From NCBI GenBank assembly GCA_934538895.1, contig CAKTCH010000030.1, positions 1 through 11,544 on the forward strand: DNA of 11,544 nt. The letters run 5' to 3'. The DNA comes from an uncultured Alphaproteobacteria bacterium (GTDB taxonomy: Bacteria; Pseudomonadota; Alphaproteobacteria; Micavibrionales; Micavibrionaceae). The first letter of the stretch is position 1, and each line of letters opens with the position of its first letter. Made by a program: the position numbers and the translations under genes. Below, piece after piece: positions 1 to 7,456 of this stretch. The notes below the pieces were generated by a model, which did no database searches, had not been told where the DNA came from, and saw only the letters and a list, made by a program, of their open reading frames with translations.

Positions 1-632
1 GGTTCGAACGTTTCATGAAAGACGTGAAGGGCGCGAAAAGCGTCGTCGTGTCGGAAGGTGTCGAACCGATATCGATCTATGAAGGCCCTTATAACGGCAA
101 ACCCAACCCGCACGCATGGATGTCTACCGCGAACGCGCTGATCTATGTCGAAAATATCCGCAAGGCGTTCGCGGAAAACGACCCTGACAATGCAGAAACC
201 TATAACAGGAACGCGCGCGCCTATGCGGAGCGGATCAAGGCCCTCGATGCCGAATTAAAAAAAGCGCTGGCGGATATCCCGCCTGCGCAGCGTTACCTTG
301 TCACCAGCGAAGGGGCGTTCAGCTATCTGGCCAAGGATCTGGACATGAGGGAAATCTATCTCTGGCCCATCAATGCCGACCAGCAGGGCACGCCGCAACA
401 GGTCAGGCATGTGATCGACAAGGTGCGCGAGAACGGTATACCGGTCGTCTTCAGCGAAAGCACGGTTTCCGCAAAACCCGCGCGGCAGGTGGCGAAAGAG
501 AGCGGCGCGGCGTATGGTGGGGTTCTGTATGTGGATTCCCTGACGGAAGATGACGGCCCCGTGCCGACCTATCTCGACCTGCTGAAAGTCACGGCGGGCA
601 CGATTGCGGAAGGCTTCAGGAAAACGCTATGA
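1..632 (+). CDS. sitA: Periplasmic Mn2+/Fe2+-binding protein of an ABC importer, SitA/YfeA type (5' end cut by the window)
   Basis: This is the C-terminal two thirds of a cluster A-I metal-binding protein, which captures Mn2+ or Fe2+ in the periplasm and passes it to the SitCD permease. The reading frame is open from base 3, so the ATG at 15 is internal; the signal peptide and the first metal-ligand His lie outside the window. Counting from that ATG, the family landmarks are NPHAWMS (His33, second His ligand), VTSEGAFSYLA (about 96-106), LWPINADQQGTPQQV (116-130), FSEST with Glu148 (third ligand) and VLYVDSL with Asp174 (fourth ligand). These long motifs match enterobacterial SitA closely, which favours SitA/YfeA over the zinc-binding ZnuA type; no long His-rich zinc loop is visible. 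The stop overlaps the ATPase start as ATGA, so the two are translationally coupled. The metal preference is inferred from family only. Confidence 0.93.
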   Translation, partial: FERFMKDVKGAKSVVVSEGVEPISIYEGPYNGKPNPHAWMSTANALIYVENIRKAFAENDPDNAETYNRNARAYAERIKALDAELKKALADIPPAQRYLVTSEGAFSYLAKDLDMREIYLWPINADQQGTPQQVRHVIDKVRENGIPVVFSESTVSAKPARQVAKESGAAYGGVLYVDSLTEDDGPVPTYLDLLKVTAGTIAEGFRKTL

Positions 633-1501
633 CGGCGCAAACGCTCATAACGCTGGACCGGATCGGCGTCGTTTATCCCAACGGGCATAAGGCTGTCGAG
701 GACATAAGCCTGAATCTGCAAGGGGGCCGTATATGCGGCCTCGTCGGCGTCAATGGCGCGGGCAAATCCACTTTGTTCAAGGTCATGATGGGCTTCATCA
801 AACCCACGGCGGGCACCGTGACGCTGATGGGCGGCACGGTCAAACAGGCTTTGCGCCGGAATCTTGTGGCTTACGTGCCGCAGGCCGAGGACGTGGATTG
901 GAATTTCCCAGTGCTGGTTGAGGACGTGGTCATGATGGGCCGCTACGGCCATATGGGCTTCCTGCGTATTCCCGCCGCGCGCGACAGGCGGGCCGTGGAT
1001 GACGCCCTGGCCCGTGTCGGCATGACGGATTTCAGGAAACGCCAGATCGGCGAATTGAGCGGCGGCCAGCGCAAGCGCGTTTTCGTCGCCCGCGCGCTGG
1101 CGCAGGGCGCGCAGGTGATCTTCCTTGATGAGCCGTTCACGGGCGTCGATGTAAAAACCGAAAACGCGCTGATCGAAATGTTTCACGCATTGGCGGCGGA
1201 AGGGCGCCTGATCGTGGTATCGACCCATAACCTCGGCAGCGTGCCGCATTTCTGCGACGAAGTGATCCTGATCAACAAGACCCTGATCGCCAGCGGTCCC
1301 ATAGATACGGCCTTCACGGAAACCCATCTGGCCCGTGCCTTTGGCGGCATGTTGCGGCATGTGCATGTGGGTGGTGCCGATCTGCATGAGGATGGCGACG
1401 CGCGCAAGGTAACGGTCCTGACCGACGATGAACGCCCGGTCGTTCTGTACGGGGAAGAGGGCGGCCAGAAAATCGTCCAGTCCCGGAAAGGCACGGATTG
1501 A
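629..1501 (+). CDS. sitB: Mn2+/Fe2+ ABC transporter ATP-binding protein, SitB/YfeB type
   Basis: This 290-residue cytoplasmic ATPase powers metal import through the two permeases encoded next. All nucleotide-binding motifs are intact: Walker A GVNGAGKST at 40-48, Q-loop Gln85 in YVPQAEDVDW, ABC signature LSGGQ at 143-147, Walker B IFLDEP at 164-169, and the H-loop His200 in STHNLGSV. The VPQ..DVDW..PV stretch is typical of the manganese/zinc/iron chelate subfamily. The start is the ATG inside the ATGA overlap with the binding-protein gene, with AGGA seven bases upstream. The stop overlaps the next ATG by one base (TGATG at 1499-1503). About 45 residues past the H-loop region form the C-terminal extension usual for this subfamily. 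A 331-codon open frame on the opposite strand is a shadow. Confidence 0.95.
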   Translation: MTAQTLITLDRIGVVYPNGHKAVEDISLNLQGGRICGLVGVNGAGKSTLFKVMMGFIKPTAGTVTLMGGTVKQALRRNLVAYVPQAEDVDWNFPVLVEDVVMMGRYGHMGFLRIPAARDRRAVDDALARVGMTDFRKRQIGELSGGQRKRVFVARALAQGAQVIFLDEPFTGVDVKTENALIEMFHALAAEGRLIVVSTHNLGSVPHFCDEVILINKTLIASGPIDTAFTETHLARAFGGMLRHVHVGGADLHEDGDARKVTVLTDDERPVVLYGEEGGQKIVQSRKGTD

Positions 1502-2352
1502 TGGATATCCTGCTGGAGCCTTTTGCGTATCAATACATGGTGAAGGCCATCTGGGTTTGCGCATTGGTCGGGGGCATGTGCGCGTTCCTGTCCGCCTACC
1601 TGATTATGAAAGGCTGGTCGCTGATGGGCGATGCGCTGGCGCATTCCGTCGTTCCCGGCGTAGCGCTGGCATACCTGCTGGCGTTGCCTTATGCGGCGGG
1701 GGCTTTCTTCGCCGGCATCCTGGCGGCGTTCAGCATGAGCTTCGTGCGCCGTAAAACCAGACTGCGCGAGGACGCCGTTATCGGCCTCGTCTTCACCGGT
1801 TTTTTCGCGGTGGGCCTGTTGCTGGTGTCTATCAATCCGGTGGCGGTCAATATCCAGTCGGTCATTCTCGGCAATATTCTCGCGATCGACGATCGCGATG
1901 CCGTTCAGGTGGTGATTATTTCCGTGATATGCCTGCTGCTGATGAGCCTGAAATGGAAAGACATGATGGCGGTATTCTTCGACGAATCCCATGCGCGCAG
2001 TATCGGGCTGCCGGTCAACGGCCTTAAAATCATGTTTTTTGCCTTGCTGAGCGCGGCGACGGTCGCGGCGTTGCAGACCGTGGGGGCGTGCCTCGTCATC
2101 GCCATGGTGGTGACGCCGGGGGCGACGGCCTATCTGCTGACCGACCGTTTCGGGCGGATGATCGTGCTGGCGATGGCCATGGGCGCGCTGACCAGTGCCG
2201 CCGGCGCCTATTTAAGTTATTTCCTCAACGCCAATACGGGCGGGCTGATCGTTATGATGCAGACGATCTTGTTCCTGCTGGCGTTCCTGTGTGCGCCGCG
2301 CTACGGCCTTATGCACGCGCGCCGTGCCGTACGCCGGGGGAGGGCTGCCTGA
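1501..2352 (+). CDS. sitC: Mn2+/Fe2+ ABC transporter permease, SitC/YfeC type
   Basis: This 283-residue inner-membrane permease of the ABC-3 family forms half of the metal translocation channel. The protein is hydrophobic throughout, with roughly seven to eight membrane segments. It carries the family stretches GWSLMGDALAHSVVPGVALA near the N-terminus and VGACLVIAMVVTPGATAYLL in the C-terminal half; the latter is the conserved region near the ATPase contact. The ATG at 1501 is preferred over the in-frame TTG at 1498 because it fits the TGATG overlap with sitB and gives the family's usual MDILLEPF beginning. It is clearly paralogous to the next gene, as expected for a heterodimeric SitC/SitD channel. 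The last base of its stop is the first base of the sitD start. Confidence 0.93.
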   Translation: MDILLEPFAYQYMVKAIWVCALVGGMCAFLSAYLIMKGWSLMGDALAHSVVPGVALAYLLALPYAAGAFFAGILAAFSMSFVRRKTRLREDAVIGLVFTGFFAVGLLLVSINPVAVNIQSVILGNILAIDDRDAVQVVIISVICLLLMSLKWKDMMAVFFDESHARSIGLPVNGLKIMFFALLSAATVAALQTVGACLVIAMVVTPGATAYLLTDRFGRMIVLAMAMGALTSAAGAYLSYFLNANTGGLIVMMQTILFLLAFLCAPRYGLMHARRAVRRGRAA

Positions 2353-3188
2353 TGGACATGCTCTACGCGTTCCTGATCGAACCGCTTTCTTATGGTTTTA
2401 TGCAGCGTGCCCTGGTGATATCGGTCCTGATCGGCGTCGTCTGCTCGATTTTTTCCTGTTTTCTGATCCTGCGGGGCTGGTCGCTTATGGGCGATGCCGT
2501 TTCCCATGCGGTGCTTCCCGGTCTGGCGCTGGCTTATGTCGCGGGCATTCCGCTGGCGATAGGGGCTTTCGTGGCCGGGATTTTTTGCGCGCTGGCAACG
2601 GGGTTCCTGAAGGAAAACAGCCGGGTGAAGGAAGATACGGTCATGGGAATCGTTTTCTCCGGCATGTTCGCGCTGGGGCTTGTGCTGCTGACGAAGATCG
2701 AGACGGATGTGCATTTATTGCATGTCCTGTTCGGAAATGTGCTGGGTATTTCCACAGGCGATATGCTGGAAGCGGGGCTGATCGCGGCAGCGGTTTCGTT
2801 GGTCATGTGGGTCAAACGCCGCGATCTGATGCTCTATTGTTTCGATCCCGGCCATGCGGCAGCCATCGGCCTGCCCGTGAAGCTGCTGCATTTCGGCTTG
2901 CTGGTGCTGCTGTCATTGACGATCGTATCGGCGTTGAAGGCGGCGGGCATTATTCTGGTGGTGGCGATGCTGATCGCGCCGGGGGCCATCGGTTTCCTGC
3001 TGTCGCGCACGTTCGACCGCATGATGGCGGTCGCCGTGGCGGTGTCGGTATTTTCCTGCGTGGCGGGTACGCTGCTCAGCTATCATATGGATGTGGCCAC
3101 GGCGCCGTTGATCGTTGTGATGCAGGCAGTCATATTCGTGATCGCCCTGCTGAAGAAGTCGGCAACGCCATCACCTGCCGCGTCCTAG
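2352..3188 (+). CDS. sitD: Mn2+/Fe2+ ABC transporter permease, SitD/YfeD type
   Basis: This 278-residue protein is the second ABC-3 family permease and the likely partner of SitC in the inner-membrane channel. The landmarks are GWSLMGDAVSHAVLPGLALA near the N-terminus and AGIILVVAMLIAPGAIGFLL in the C-terminal half, aligned with the same stretches of SitC; several hydrophobic spans lie between. The frame is open upstream to 2088, but that part overlaps sitC out of frame and is not permease-like. The true start is the ATG at 2352, one base overlapping the sitC stop (TGATG), with GGAGGG seven bases upstream. It is the last gene of the operon; a hairpin follows 27 bases downstream, then a convergent gene. 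Confidence 0.93.
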   Translation: MDMLYAFLIEPLSYGFMQRALVISVLIGVVCSIFSCFLILRGWSLMGDAVSHAVLPGLALAYVAGIPLAIGAFVAGIFCALATGFLKENSRVKEDTVMGIVFSGMFALGLVLLTKIETDVHLLHVLFGNVLGISTGDMLEAGLIAAAVSLVMWVKRRDLMLYCFDPGHAAAIGLPVKLLHFGLLVLLSLTIVSALKAAGIILVVAMLIAPGAIGFLLSRTFDRMMAVAVAVSVFSCVAGTLLSYHMDVATAPLIVVMQAVIFVIALLKKSATPSPAAS

Positions 3189-3215
3189 ATATTTAGCCCC
3201 ACACTATGCTGAACT

Positions 3216-3238
3216 CCCTCTCCCCATCGGGGAGAGGG
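3216..3238. repeat. Perfect 10-bp inverted repeat between convergent operons
   Basis: Arms CCCTCTCCCC (3216-3225) and GGGGAGAGGG (3229-3238) are exactly complementary, with a 3-nt loop ATC. The element lies between the sitD stop (3188) and the stop of the convergent DUF3137-like gene (3262), so it could terminate both transcripts. No T-run follows on either strand, so it is not a canonical intrinsic terminator. Short CCCTCTCCCC...GGGGAGAGGG palindromes are common dispersed elements in many bacterial genomes, so a REP-like element is an equal possibility. Confidence 0.55.
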
Positions 3239-3261
3239 GACTTAATCAACAGGGGCTGACC

Positions 3262-4278
3262 CTAGCGATTCCGCACATGGGCGCCTAATCCTGAGAAGGC
3301 GTTTAATGCGAATATCTCGGCGAGACGGCGCAGGGCGTTGATTTGTTGCAGGGTGCGCTCGATCGTCAATACCGTCACCGGATCGCGCAGGCTGCCGATT
3401 TCAAACAGGTTGACCAGCGGGCGCATGACCACCACCATTTCGTCGCCCATGAAGCTGGCGGAAATGCGGTCGGTTTCGAACGTTTCGGCCAGCCGGGTAA
3501 AGCGTTCCATCACCGCCGGGTCCATGACGTAACGCGCCTCTACCTGATGGGTGGACAGGCACACATAATGTCTGGTGAAGCTACGATATACCAGATTGAC
3601 GTCTTCATGCAGGAACAGATTGGCATTGGGCAAATCGGCCAGAAAACGGTTCTGCTCTTTGGCAGGCAATAAAACCGTGTGATGCTTGAAGCTCTTATTC
3701 AGCTTTACTTTCAGCGCCAACCCGTAATAGCGCCTGAAGCGGGGCAGCGATTTCATATCCTCGCCGTTAAAGAGACGCTGCGCCGGAGTAATGAAGAAAT
3801 CCTGAAACTCGATGCGAAAACCCTTGAACTTCCCGGCGAAGCCCTCCTCGACGATACGCCGGGAATAAGGGGGCAGGATATGGTGGTCATAGATGGACAC
3901 CAGCGGGAAATAGCCGCCCCGCCGATATTCCATTTTCAGGCACCTTGCCAGTATGTCCAGGCATTTGCGTTTGGCCAGGCGGCGGTAAAGGCCGTCAATA
4001 AATTCATAAGCGCAGAAGGCGAAGCCGATAACGAAAAAAACGATAATAAAGGCATGGCCGATCGGGCCGTTACCGCCCGGCGCGGCGGGGTGAAACAGGG
4101 CGAGCAGGGTGGGGATGGACAATATCGTAATAAGGCCCGCAACGACGCAGATCACGAAAGCGACAAACAGCATGTTCAGACGGCGCTGCTCCAGCCATAA
4201 GATATCGCCATGATACTCACGGAAGAATCCTTCGGCCAGCGGGAAAAGGTCGGTCTGGTCGTCCCCGGCGATCTTCAT
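3262..4278 (-). CDS. DUF3137-like membrane protein, second of a tandem pair
   Basis: This 338-residue protein of unknown function has two predicted membrane segments near the N-terminus (about 36-62 and 73-95) and a roughly 240-residue soluble region after them. The soluble part has the pattern I associate with DUF3137: a YRRGGYFP segment (118-124), HHTVLLP (199-205), QVEARYVMDPAVMERF (245-260), then RISASFMGDEMVVVMR (271-286). It shares the HTV.LP and VEAR landmarks, in the same order, with the gene just upstream, so the two are diverged paralogues. The frame is open to 4380, but the ATG at 4278 is chosen because it forms an ATGA overlap with the upstream stop. No clear Shine-Dalgarno precedes it, which fits translational coupling. 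It is the last gene of the apparent flhA operon. The topology is inferred from hydrophobicity only. Confidence 0.82.
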   Translation of the reverse strand: MKIAGDDQTDLFPLAEGFFREYHGDILWLEQRRLNMLFVAFVICVVAGLITILSIPTLLALFHPAAPGGNGPIGHAFIIVFFVIGFAFCAYEFIDGLYRRLAKRKCLDILARCLKMEYRRGGYFPLVSIYDHHILPPYSRRIVEEGFAGKFKGFRIEFQDFFITPAQRLFNGEDMKSLPRFRRYYGLALKVKLNKSFKHHTVLLPAKEQNRFLADLPNANLFLHEDVNLVYRSFTRHYVCLSTHQVEARYVMDPAVMERFTRLAETFETDRISASFMGDEMVVVMRPLVNLFEIGSLRDPVTVLTIERTLQQINALRRLAEIFALNAFSGLGAHVRNR

Positions 4279-5177
4279 GTACGGATTTGCGGGTTGAGCT
4301 TGATCGTATCGATCACCTGGAAGATCGATTCCACTTCCCAGATGCAGCGCTGCATGGCCTCCGCCGATACCGGCTGCCATAACGGCGGCACGGCGAAGAG
4401 CGGGCGAAAGCGCGGATAGGCGATCAGCAATTCGCGTTTATGGAAGCTGACGGACATCCATTTCGCGCTGGGCAGTTGCCCGGCATCCATCACGCGCTCG
4501 ACAAAGGCCGTCGGCGCGATAGCGCGCGCTTCGACCGTATCGGTGGTCAGGCCCTCGTAAAGCGGCTCGTATTTCTTCGGCAATGTCACCTTATGCCATT
4601 GGGGAAAGCGCAGCCGCGCCGCGGGCGTCAGCGCTTTGCGCGGCAGGATGACGGTATGGGCTTCGAACGCATGTGACAGGTAAATGCGCGCGACGACCCC
4701 CCAGAACGCCGTCGTGCCGGTTTTACCTTTCAGGGAAATTTCCTGCAACGTGAACGTCACGTCGCGATAGGTCCCTTTAATGCCTTCCCCCGCGGCACTG
4801 CGGGAACTGTCGGGCAGGATGCGGTGGCTGCCGACTTCGCGCGCCTCGAAAAAACCGTTCTGGGAATAGGTAAGGGAACCGCGCAGGCACACCGCGTCGA
4901 CGAAAGCCTTGTGCACATCCTTGCCGTAAACGCGGTTCATGAATTTATAGAGCAGGAAGCTGGGAATGAAGGCGATGACGATCACCAGCGCCTGGCTGGC
5001 GACATTGCTGTGGCCCGTAACGGCTTCGAGAATAGTATAGAAAATCACGACGATCAGCAGCACGCCGAAGAACATGCCCATGTTATAGCGGCGGCGCGTC
5101 TTTTCCAGCGACGGCGCCAGCCGCTGCATATCCATCAGGATATCCTGAATAATTCTGGGGGGCGCTGAACTGGCCAC
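4275..5177 (-). CDS. DUF3137-like membrane protein, first of a tandem pair, directly downstream of flhA
   Basis: This 300-residue protein of unknown function begins with a short basic, helical stretch (about 11-31), then two likely membrane segments (33-54 and 62-80), then a soluble domain. In that domain FEAHTVILP (171-179), KVTLPKKYEPLYEG (196-209), VEARAIAP (215-222) and WMSVSFHKRELLIAYP (240-255) parallel the downstream gene and resemble DUF3137. The start is GTG at 5177: AAGGA lies about nine bases upstream, and the gap to the flhA stop is only 23 nt. An ATG at 5135 is a less likely alternative that would remove 14 residues. The position suggests co-transcription with flhA, but no flagellar role is known to me for this family. 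The family name is recalled from sequence pattern, not from a search. Confidence 0.8.
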   Translation of the reverse strand: MASSAPPRIIQDILMDMQRLAPSLEKTRRRYNMGMFFGVLLIVVIFYTILEAVTGHSNVASQALVIVIAFIPSFLLYKFMNRVYGKDVHKAFVDAVCLRGSLTYSQNGFFEAREVGSHRILPDSSRSAAGEGIKGTYRDVTFTLQEISLKGKTGTTAFWGVVARIYLSHAFEAHTVILPRKALTPAARLRFPQWHKVTLPKKYEPLYEGLTTDTVEARAIAPTAFVERVMDAGQLPSAKWMSVSFHKRELLIAYPRFRPLFAVPPLWQPVSAEAMQRCIWEVESIFQVIDTIKLNPQIRT

Positions 5178-5200
5178 GGCGTTTTGTCCTTCTTACTTCA

Positions 5201-7312
5201 TTATATCTGGCCAAGCGTCCTGATCTTGGCTTTTGGATGGATTTCGTTTTGCGACATGACGATCGTTTGCGGGCGGAAGCGCTCCACGACCGAGCGCACA
5301 TAGGGGCGGATGCCCGGTGACGTGAGCATCACGGGAACCTCGCCCATCTGGCCGAAACGCTCGTAAGCCTCGCGCACCGCGGCAATGAAACCCTGTAGCT
5401 GACTGGGCGGCATCGCCAGTTGCTTTTCTTCGGCGTCGCCCACCAGCGCGTCGGCGAAAGCCTGTTCCCAGTCAGGCGACAAGGTCGCCAGCGGCACGAA
5501 GCCGCCGGGGCCGACATGGGATTCGCACAACTGGCGGGCGATGCGGGTGCGCACATGCTCGGTCACGTAAAGCGGGTTCTTGGTATAGACGATGGCTTCC
5601 GAAACGCCTTCGAGAATGGACGGCAGGTCGCGGATGGATACGCGCTCGGATACCAGATTTTGCAGGATTCGTTGCAGCCCGGTGACCGACATCTTGGCCG
5701 GGATGACTTCCGCCACCAGCTTCTGGTAATCGACCGGCAACTCATCCAGCAGGCGCTGCGTTTCCGTATAGGAAAGCAGGTCGGGCATATTGTCCTTGAT
5801 GATCTCGGTGATATGCGTGGTAATCACGGTCGGCGCATCGACGACGGTATAGCCGCGGAAATGCGCTTCCTCGCGATATTGTTCGTCTATCCACATCGCC
5901 GGTAAGCCAAAGGTCGGTTCGACCGTATTCTCGCCCGGCAGGGAAATGGCGTCGCCGTTCGGGTCCATGCACATCATCATGCCGGGGCGCACGTCGCCGC
6001 GACCGGCTTCGATTTCCTTGATGCGCACGACGTAGGTATTCGCCGCCAGTTGCAAATTGTCCTGAATCCGCACAGCGGGGAGAATGTAACCCATATCCTC
6101 GGCCAGCTGGCGGCGCAGACCCTTGATCTGGTCGGTGAGCTTGTTGCCGCCTTCGCCCTGCACCAGCGGCAGCAGGCCATAACCCAGTTCAAGGCGGATC
6201 GTATCCATGGCCAGCGCCTTGGAGATAGGTTCTTCCGCTATGGCGGCGGCTTTGGCGGTTGTCTTCTCGGCTTCGACTTTGACTTCTTCCGCCGCCTTTT
6301 GCTGCTTGCCGACGAAGTAAGCCGCCCCCGCCGTCACGGTACCCAGCACGAAAAAGGGTGCCGCCGGAATGACGGGCAGCAGGCCCAGCGCGAACATCGC
6401 CGCCGCGCTCATATACATGGCTTTGGGGTAACGGCTGAACTGTTCGAATACGATAGTCTCGGCAGAGCCTGCGACACCGGCCTTGGACACCAGCAAACCG
6501 GCAGCCACGGAAATGATGAGCGCCGGGATCTGCGTCACCAGACCGTCGCCGATGGTCAGCAGCGTATAATTCTGCGCGGCTTCCGCCATCGACAGATCAT
6601 GGTAAACCGTACCGATGATGATACCGGCAACGATATTGATGAAGGTAATCAGCAGGCCTGCGATGGCGTCGCCGCGCACGAATTTCGCCGCACCGTCCAT
6701 CGCCCCGAAGAAGCTGCTTTCCTGCTCCAGTTTGGCGCGGCGTTCTTTCGCCTGGTTCTCGTCGATCAGCCCGGCGGATAAATCGGCATCGATCGCCATC
6801 TGTTTGCCGGGCATCGCATCCAGTGTGAAACGCGCGGCAACCTCGGCGATACGGCCCGAGCCCTTGGTAATAACGACGAAGTTCACGATCACCAGAATGG
6901 CGAAGACGATACCGCCGATCACATAGTTCCCGCGCACCATGAAAACGCCGAAGGCCTCAATAACGTGCCCGGCGGCATCGGTACCGGTATGGCCGTTCTC
7001 AAGAATCAGGCGTGTCGAGGCAATCCCCAGCCCCAGACGCAACGCCGTCGAAACCAATAGAATGGTGGGGAAGGTCGAAAATTCCAGCGGCCCCTTGATG
7101 AACAGAACCGTCATCAGGATCAGGATTGAAAACGTAATCGAAAGCGAAAGCCCCACATCCACCAGCCAGGTCGGCATCGGGATCAGCATGAACATCAGAA
7201 TGACGATAATGCCGAACGCGAAAGCGATGTCGCCGCGGAAAACATTGCGCAAAACCCCCCGGGCGGAAGCCAGGTTGGTCGAAGGCAGTTTCGGCGCGGA
7301 TGTGTCTGACAT
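5201..7312 (-). CDS. flhA: Flagellar biosynthesis protein FlhA, type III export gate
   Basis: FlhA is the integral membrane export gate of the flagellar type III apparatus; a ring of its cytoplasmic domains receives chaperone-substrate complexes. The protein is full length at 703 residues. About eight hydrophobic spans lie between 29 and 336. The FHIPEP signature region is intact (about 149-181, including GRIAEVAARFTLDAMPGK), followed by FFGAMDGAAKFVRGDAIAGL with Asp206, which by motif position matches the proton-coupling Asp208 of Salmonella FlhA. An Ala/Glu/Lys-rich linker (337-366) leads to the cytoplasmic domain (367-703), ending KAKIRTLGQI as in homologues. The ATG at 7312 gives the usual N-terminus (MSDTSAPKLPSTNL); its Shine-Dalgarno is weak. 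It stands apart from the rest of the flagellar genes except flbD about 1.9 kb away, and two DUF3137-like genes follow. Confidence 0.97.
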   Translation of the reverse strand: MSDTSAPKLPSTNLASARGVLRNVFRGDIAFAFGIIVILMFMLIPMPTWLVDVGLSLSITFSILILMTVLFIKGPLEFSTFPTILLVSTALRLGLGIASTRLILENGHTGTDAAGHVIEAFGVFMVRGNYVIGGIVFAILVIVNFVVITKGSGRIAEVAARFTLDAMPGKQMAIDADLSAGLIDENQAKERRAKLEQESSFFGAMDGAAKFVRGDAIAGLLITFINIVAGIIIGTVYHDLSMAEAAQNYTLLTIGDGLVTQIPALIISVAAGLLVSKAGVAGSAETIVFEQFSRYPKAMYMSAAAMFALGLLPVIPAAPFFVLGTVTAGAAYFVGKQQKAAEEVKVEAEKTTAKAAAIAEEPISKALAMDTIRLELGYGLLPLVQGEGGNKLTDQIKGLRRQLAEDMGYILPAVRIQDNLQLAANTYVVRIKEIEAGRGDVRPGMMMCMDPNGDAISLPGENTVEPTFGLPAMWIDEQYREEAHFRGYTVVDAPTVITTHITEIIKDNMPDLLSYTETQRLLDELPVDYQKLVAEVIPAKMSVTGLQRILQNLVSERVSIRDLPSILEGVSEAIVYTKNPLYVTEHVRTRIARQLCESHVGPGGFVPLATLSPDWEQAFADALVGDAEEKQLAMPPSQLQGFIAAVREAYERFGQMGEVPVMLTSPGIRPYVRSVVERFRPQTIVMSQNEIHPKAKIRTLGQI

Positions 7313-7381
7313 AACTTACAAAATTCGGATTTTCAGCAGGCATGGCAAAGAGGACGCGAAACCCCAGGATTCCGCTCTAAT

Positions 7382-7410
7382 ATTTTAAGGTTTAATTGCC
7401 CGCGTTGCAA
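7382..7410 (-). promoter_or_regulatory. Putative sigma-70-like promoter for flhA
   Basis: On the - strand, TTGCAA (7410-7405, four of six matches to TTGACA) is followed after exactly 17 nt by TAAAAT (7387-7382, five of six matches to TATAAT). Transcription would start near 7375, leaving a leader of about 60 nt before the flhA ATG. It is the best-spaced promoter-like pair I found in the 144-nt gap between flhA and the divergent lipoprotein gene. I found no convincing sigma-54 (-24/-12) site there, although the cell has a FlbD-type activator. This is a pattern match only. Confidence 0.35.
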
Positions 7411-7456
7411 ACGATAGCGCCTTGCCATTTCAGCGTTTTTCACTAGGATTTCGCCC

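Noticed and set aside
569..1564. 331-codon open frame on the - strand over the ABC ATPase gene
   Set aside because: It is exactly antisense to sitB, whose ATPase motifs are intact; the translation is His/Gln/Ala-rich with no domain, typical of a GC-rich shadow frame.
4279..4380. Longer N-terminus for the second DUF3137-like protein
   Set aside because: The extra 34 residues overlap the upstream gene in another frame and are not membrane-protein-like; the ATGA start at 4278 fits operon coupling.
6050..6781. 243-codon + strand frame over flhA
   Set aside because: Antisense to a full-length, well-conserved FlhA; Gln/Gly/Arg/His-rich translation without recognisable motifs.
7343..7358. Sigma-54-like TGGCA...GC element on the + strand between flhA and the OmpA-like lipoprotein
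   Set aside because: GG and GC have the right 10-nt spacing, but the -12 element reads ACGC rather than TTGC and the -24 element is only partial; matches this weak are expected by chance.
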